Part shown: positions 12,657-12,964 of the stretch, in pieces
Layout: every line of letters begins with the position of its first letter
Numbering within the stretch: the stretch's first letter is position 1
Source of the DNA: an uncultured Rubrobacteraceae bacterium
Lineage (GTDB): Bacteria > Actinomycetota > Rubrobacteria > Rubrobacterales > Rubrobacteraceae
DNA length: 12,964 bases
Assembly: GCA_902805985.1 (NCBI GenBank)
Contig: CADCUW010000442.1
Span: 1 to 12,964 of the forward strand
Direction of reading: 5' to 3'
Notes under the pieces: model-generated
The model's database searches: none
Told to the model about the DNA's origin: nothing
What the model saw: only the letters and a program-made list of their open reading frames with translations
Made by a program: the position numbers and the translations under genes

Positions 12657-12964
12657 GTGAGCCGGGAGCGAATAGATTTCGAGACCCTCGCGGATTGGGC
12701 CGAGGGACGCCTCCCCAATAAGGAGGCCCTCGCCGTCGAGGAACGTCTGGTTGGGGCCGACGAGGCGACCCGTGCCGAGGTAGAATGGCTCAGACAATTC
12801 TACCGTCTCAGCGGGGACGTCGTCCTCGAAGGCCCGCCCGAAGACCAGCGGGCCGAGCTGGCGAAGGCCTTCGAGGCCTACGCCGAAGGTCGCCGGCGGC
12901 CGGGGCCTTTGACGCGCCTGACGGCGACGCTCTCCTTCGGGGGCGGGTCGCAGCACCTCGCCGG
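12657..12964 (+). CDS. Hypothetical protein downstream of ECF sigma, possible anti-sigma factor (partial)
   Basis: The reading frame is open from GTG 12657 to the window edge (102 codons). GGGAGGT lies about 8 nt upstream. The visible part is soluble, acidic and helical: RIDFETLADWAEGRLPN, then AVEERLVGADEATRAEVEWL, a QFYRLSG turn and LAKAFEAYAEGRRRPGP, with no membrane segment so far. The first 40 residues resemble the start of many anti-sigma factors (a short helix, an L-A-x-x-A-E-G-R-L motif, and a helix with E-E-R-L), but the zinc-binding H-x3-C-x2-C is absent. The position, 120 bp behind an ECF sigma gene on the same strand, supports a regulator of that sigma, but this is inference. Confidence 0.65.
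   Translation, partial: MSRERIDFETLADWAEGRLPNKEALAVEERLVGADEATRAEVEWLRQFYRLSGDVVLEGPPEDQRAELAKAFEAYAEGRRRPGPLTRLTATLSFGGGSQHLA

Noticed and set aside
12171..12956. Minus-strand ORF of 261 codons at the right end
   Set aside because: Overlaps the ECF sigma gene and the following partial gene, both better supported by motifs or SD.

Overview
The window is high-GC DNA with GTG and TTG starts, Shine-Dalgarno (SD) sites built on GGAGG, and gene families typical of Actinobacteria. The gene content and protein style (a CsbD/DUF2795 stress pair, a protein kinase lacking a normal glycine loop, an ECF sigma factor with a co-directional partner) suggest a Rubrobacter-like lineage. That assignment is inference; no rRNA or marker gene is present.

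Left part (1-3500). A D-Ala-D-Ala carboxypeptidase runs off the left edge on the minus strand. Next come a gap holding a perfect 15-bp inverted repeat, a charged hypothetical protein with a candidate SigB/SigF-type promoter, an Arg/Gly-rich low-complexity ORF, two small stress-type genes (DUF2795-like and CsbD-like), and a short possible remnant of a DNA methyltransferase C-terminus. About 540 bases without a convincing gene follow.

Middle part (3509-5366). A plus-strand cluster encodes an NAD(P)-binding SDR-like protein, a membrane-anchored calcineurin-like phosphoesterase 3 nt behind it, and a small protein I do not recognise. A convergent, extremely Asp-rich lipoprotein lies on the minus strand.

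Right-centre (5828-11900). This is the most interesting part. A minus-strand unit runs from a 36-residue poly-arginine peptide through an ABC exporter to a Ser/Thr protein kinase; the exporter and kinase overlap by GTGA. A divergently transcribed two-component system follows (membrane histidine kinase, OmpR-type regulator, starting from overlapping -10 boxes), then a broken lipoprotein gene. Upstream of the Asp-rich lipoprotein, the peptide-ABC-kinase unit and the broken lipoprotein gene I find the same architecture: TTAG-core boxes spaced exactly 11 bp apart (5880/5891/5902, 8928/8939/8950/8961, 11855/11866/11877/11888), all on the same side of a minus-strand gene. Tandem 11-bp boxes are how OmpR/PhoB-type regulators bind. 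I infer a local regulon in which this two-component system controls two envelope lipoproteins and a transporter-kinase operon.

Right end (11985-12964). An ECF sigma factor is followed by a partial co-directional gene that may encode its regulator.

No tRNA, rRNA, CRISPR array, intact insertion sequence or phage gene was seen.
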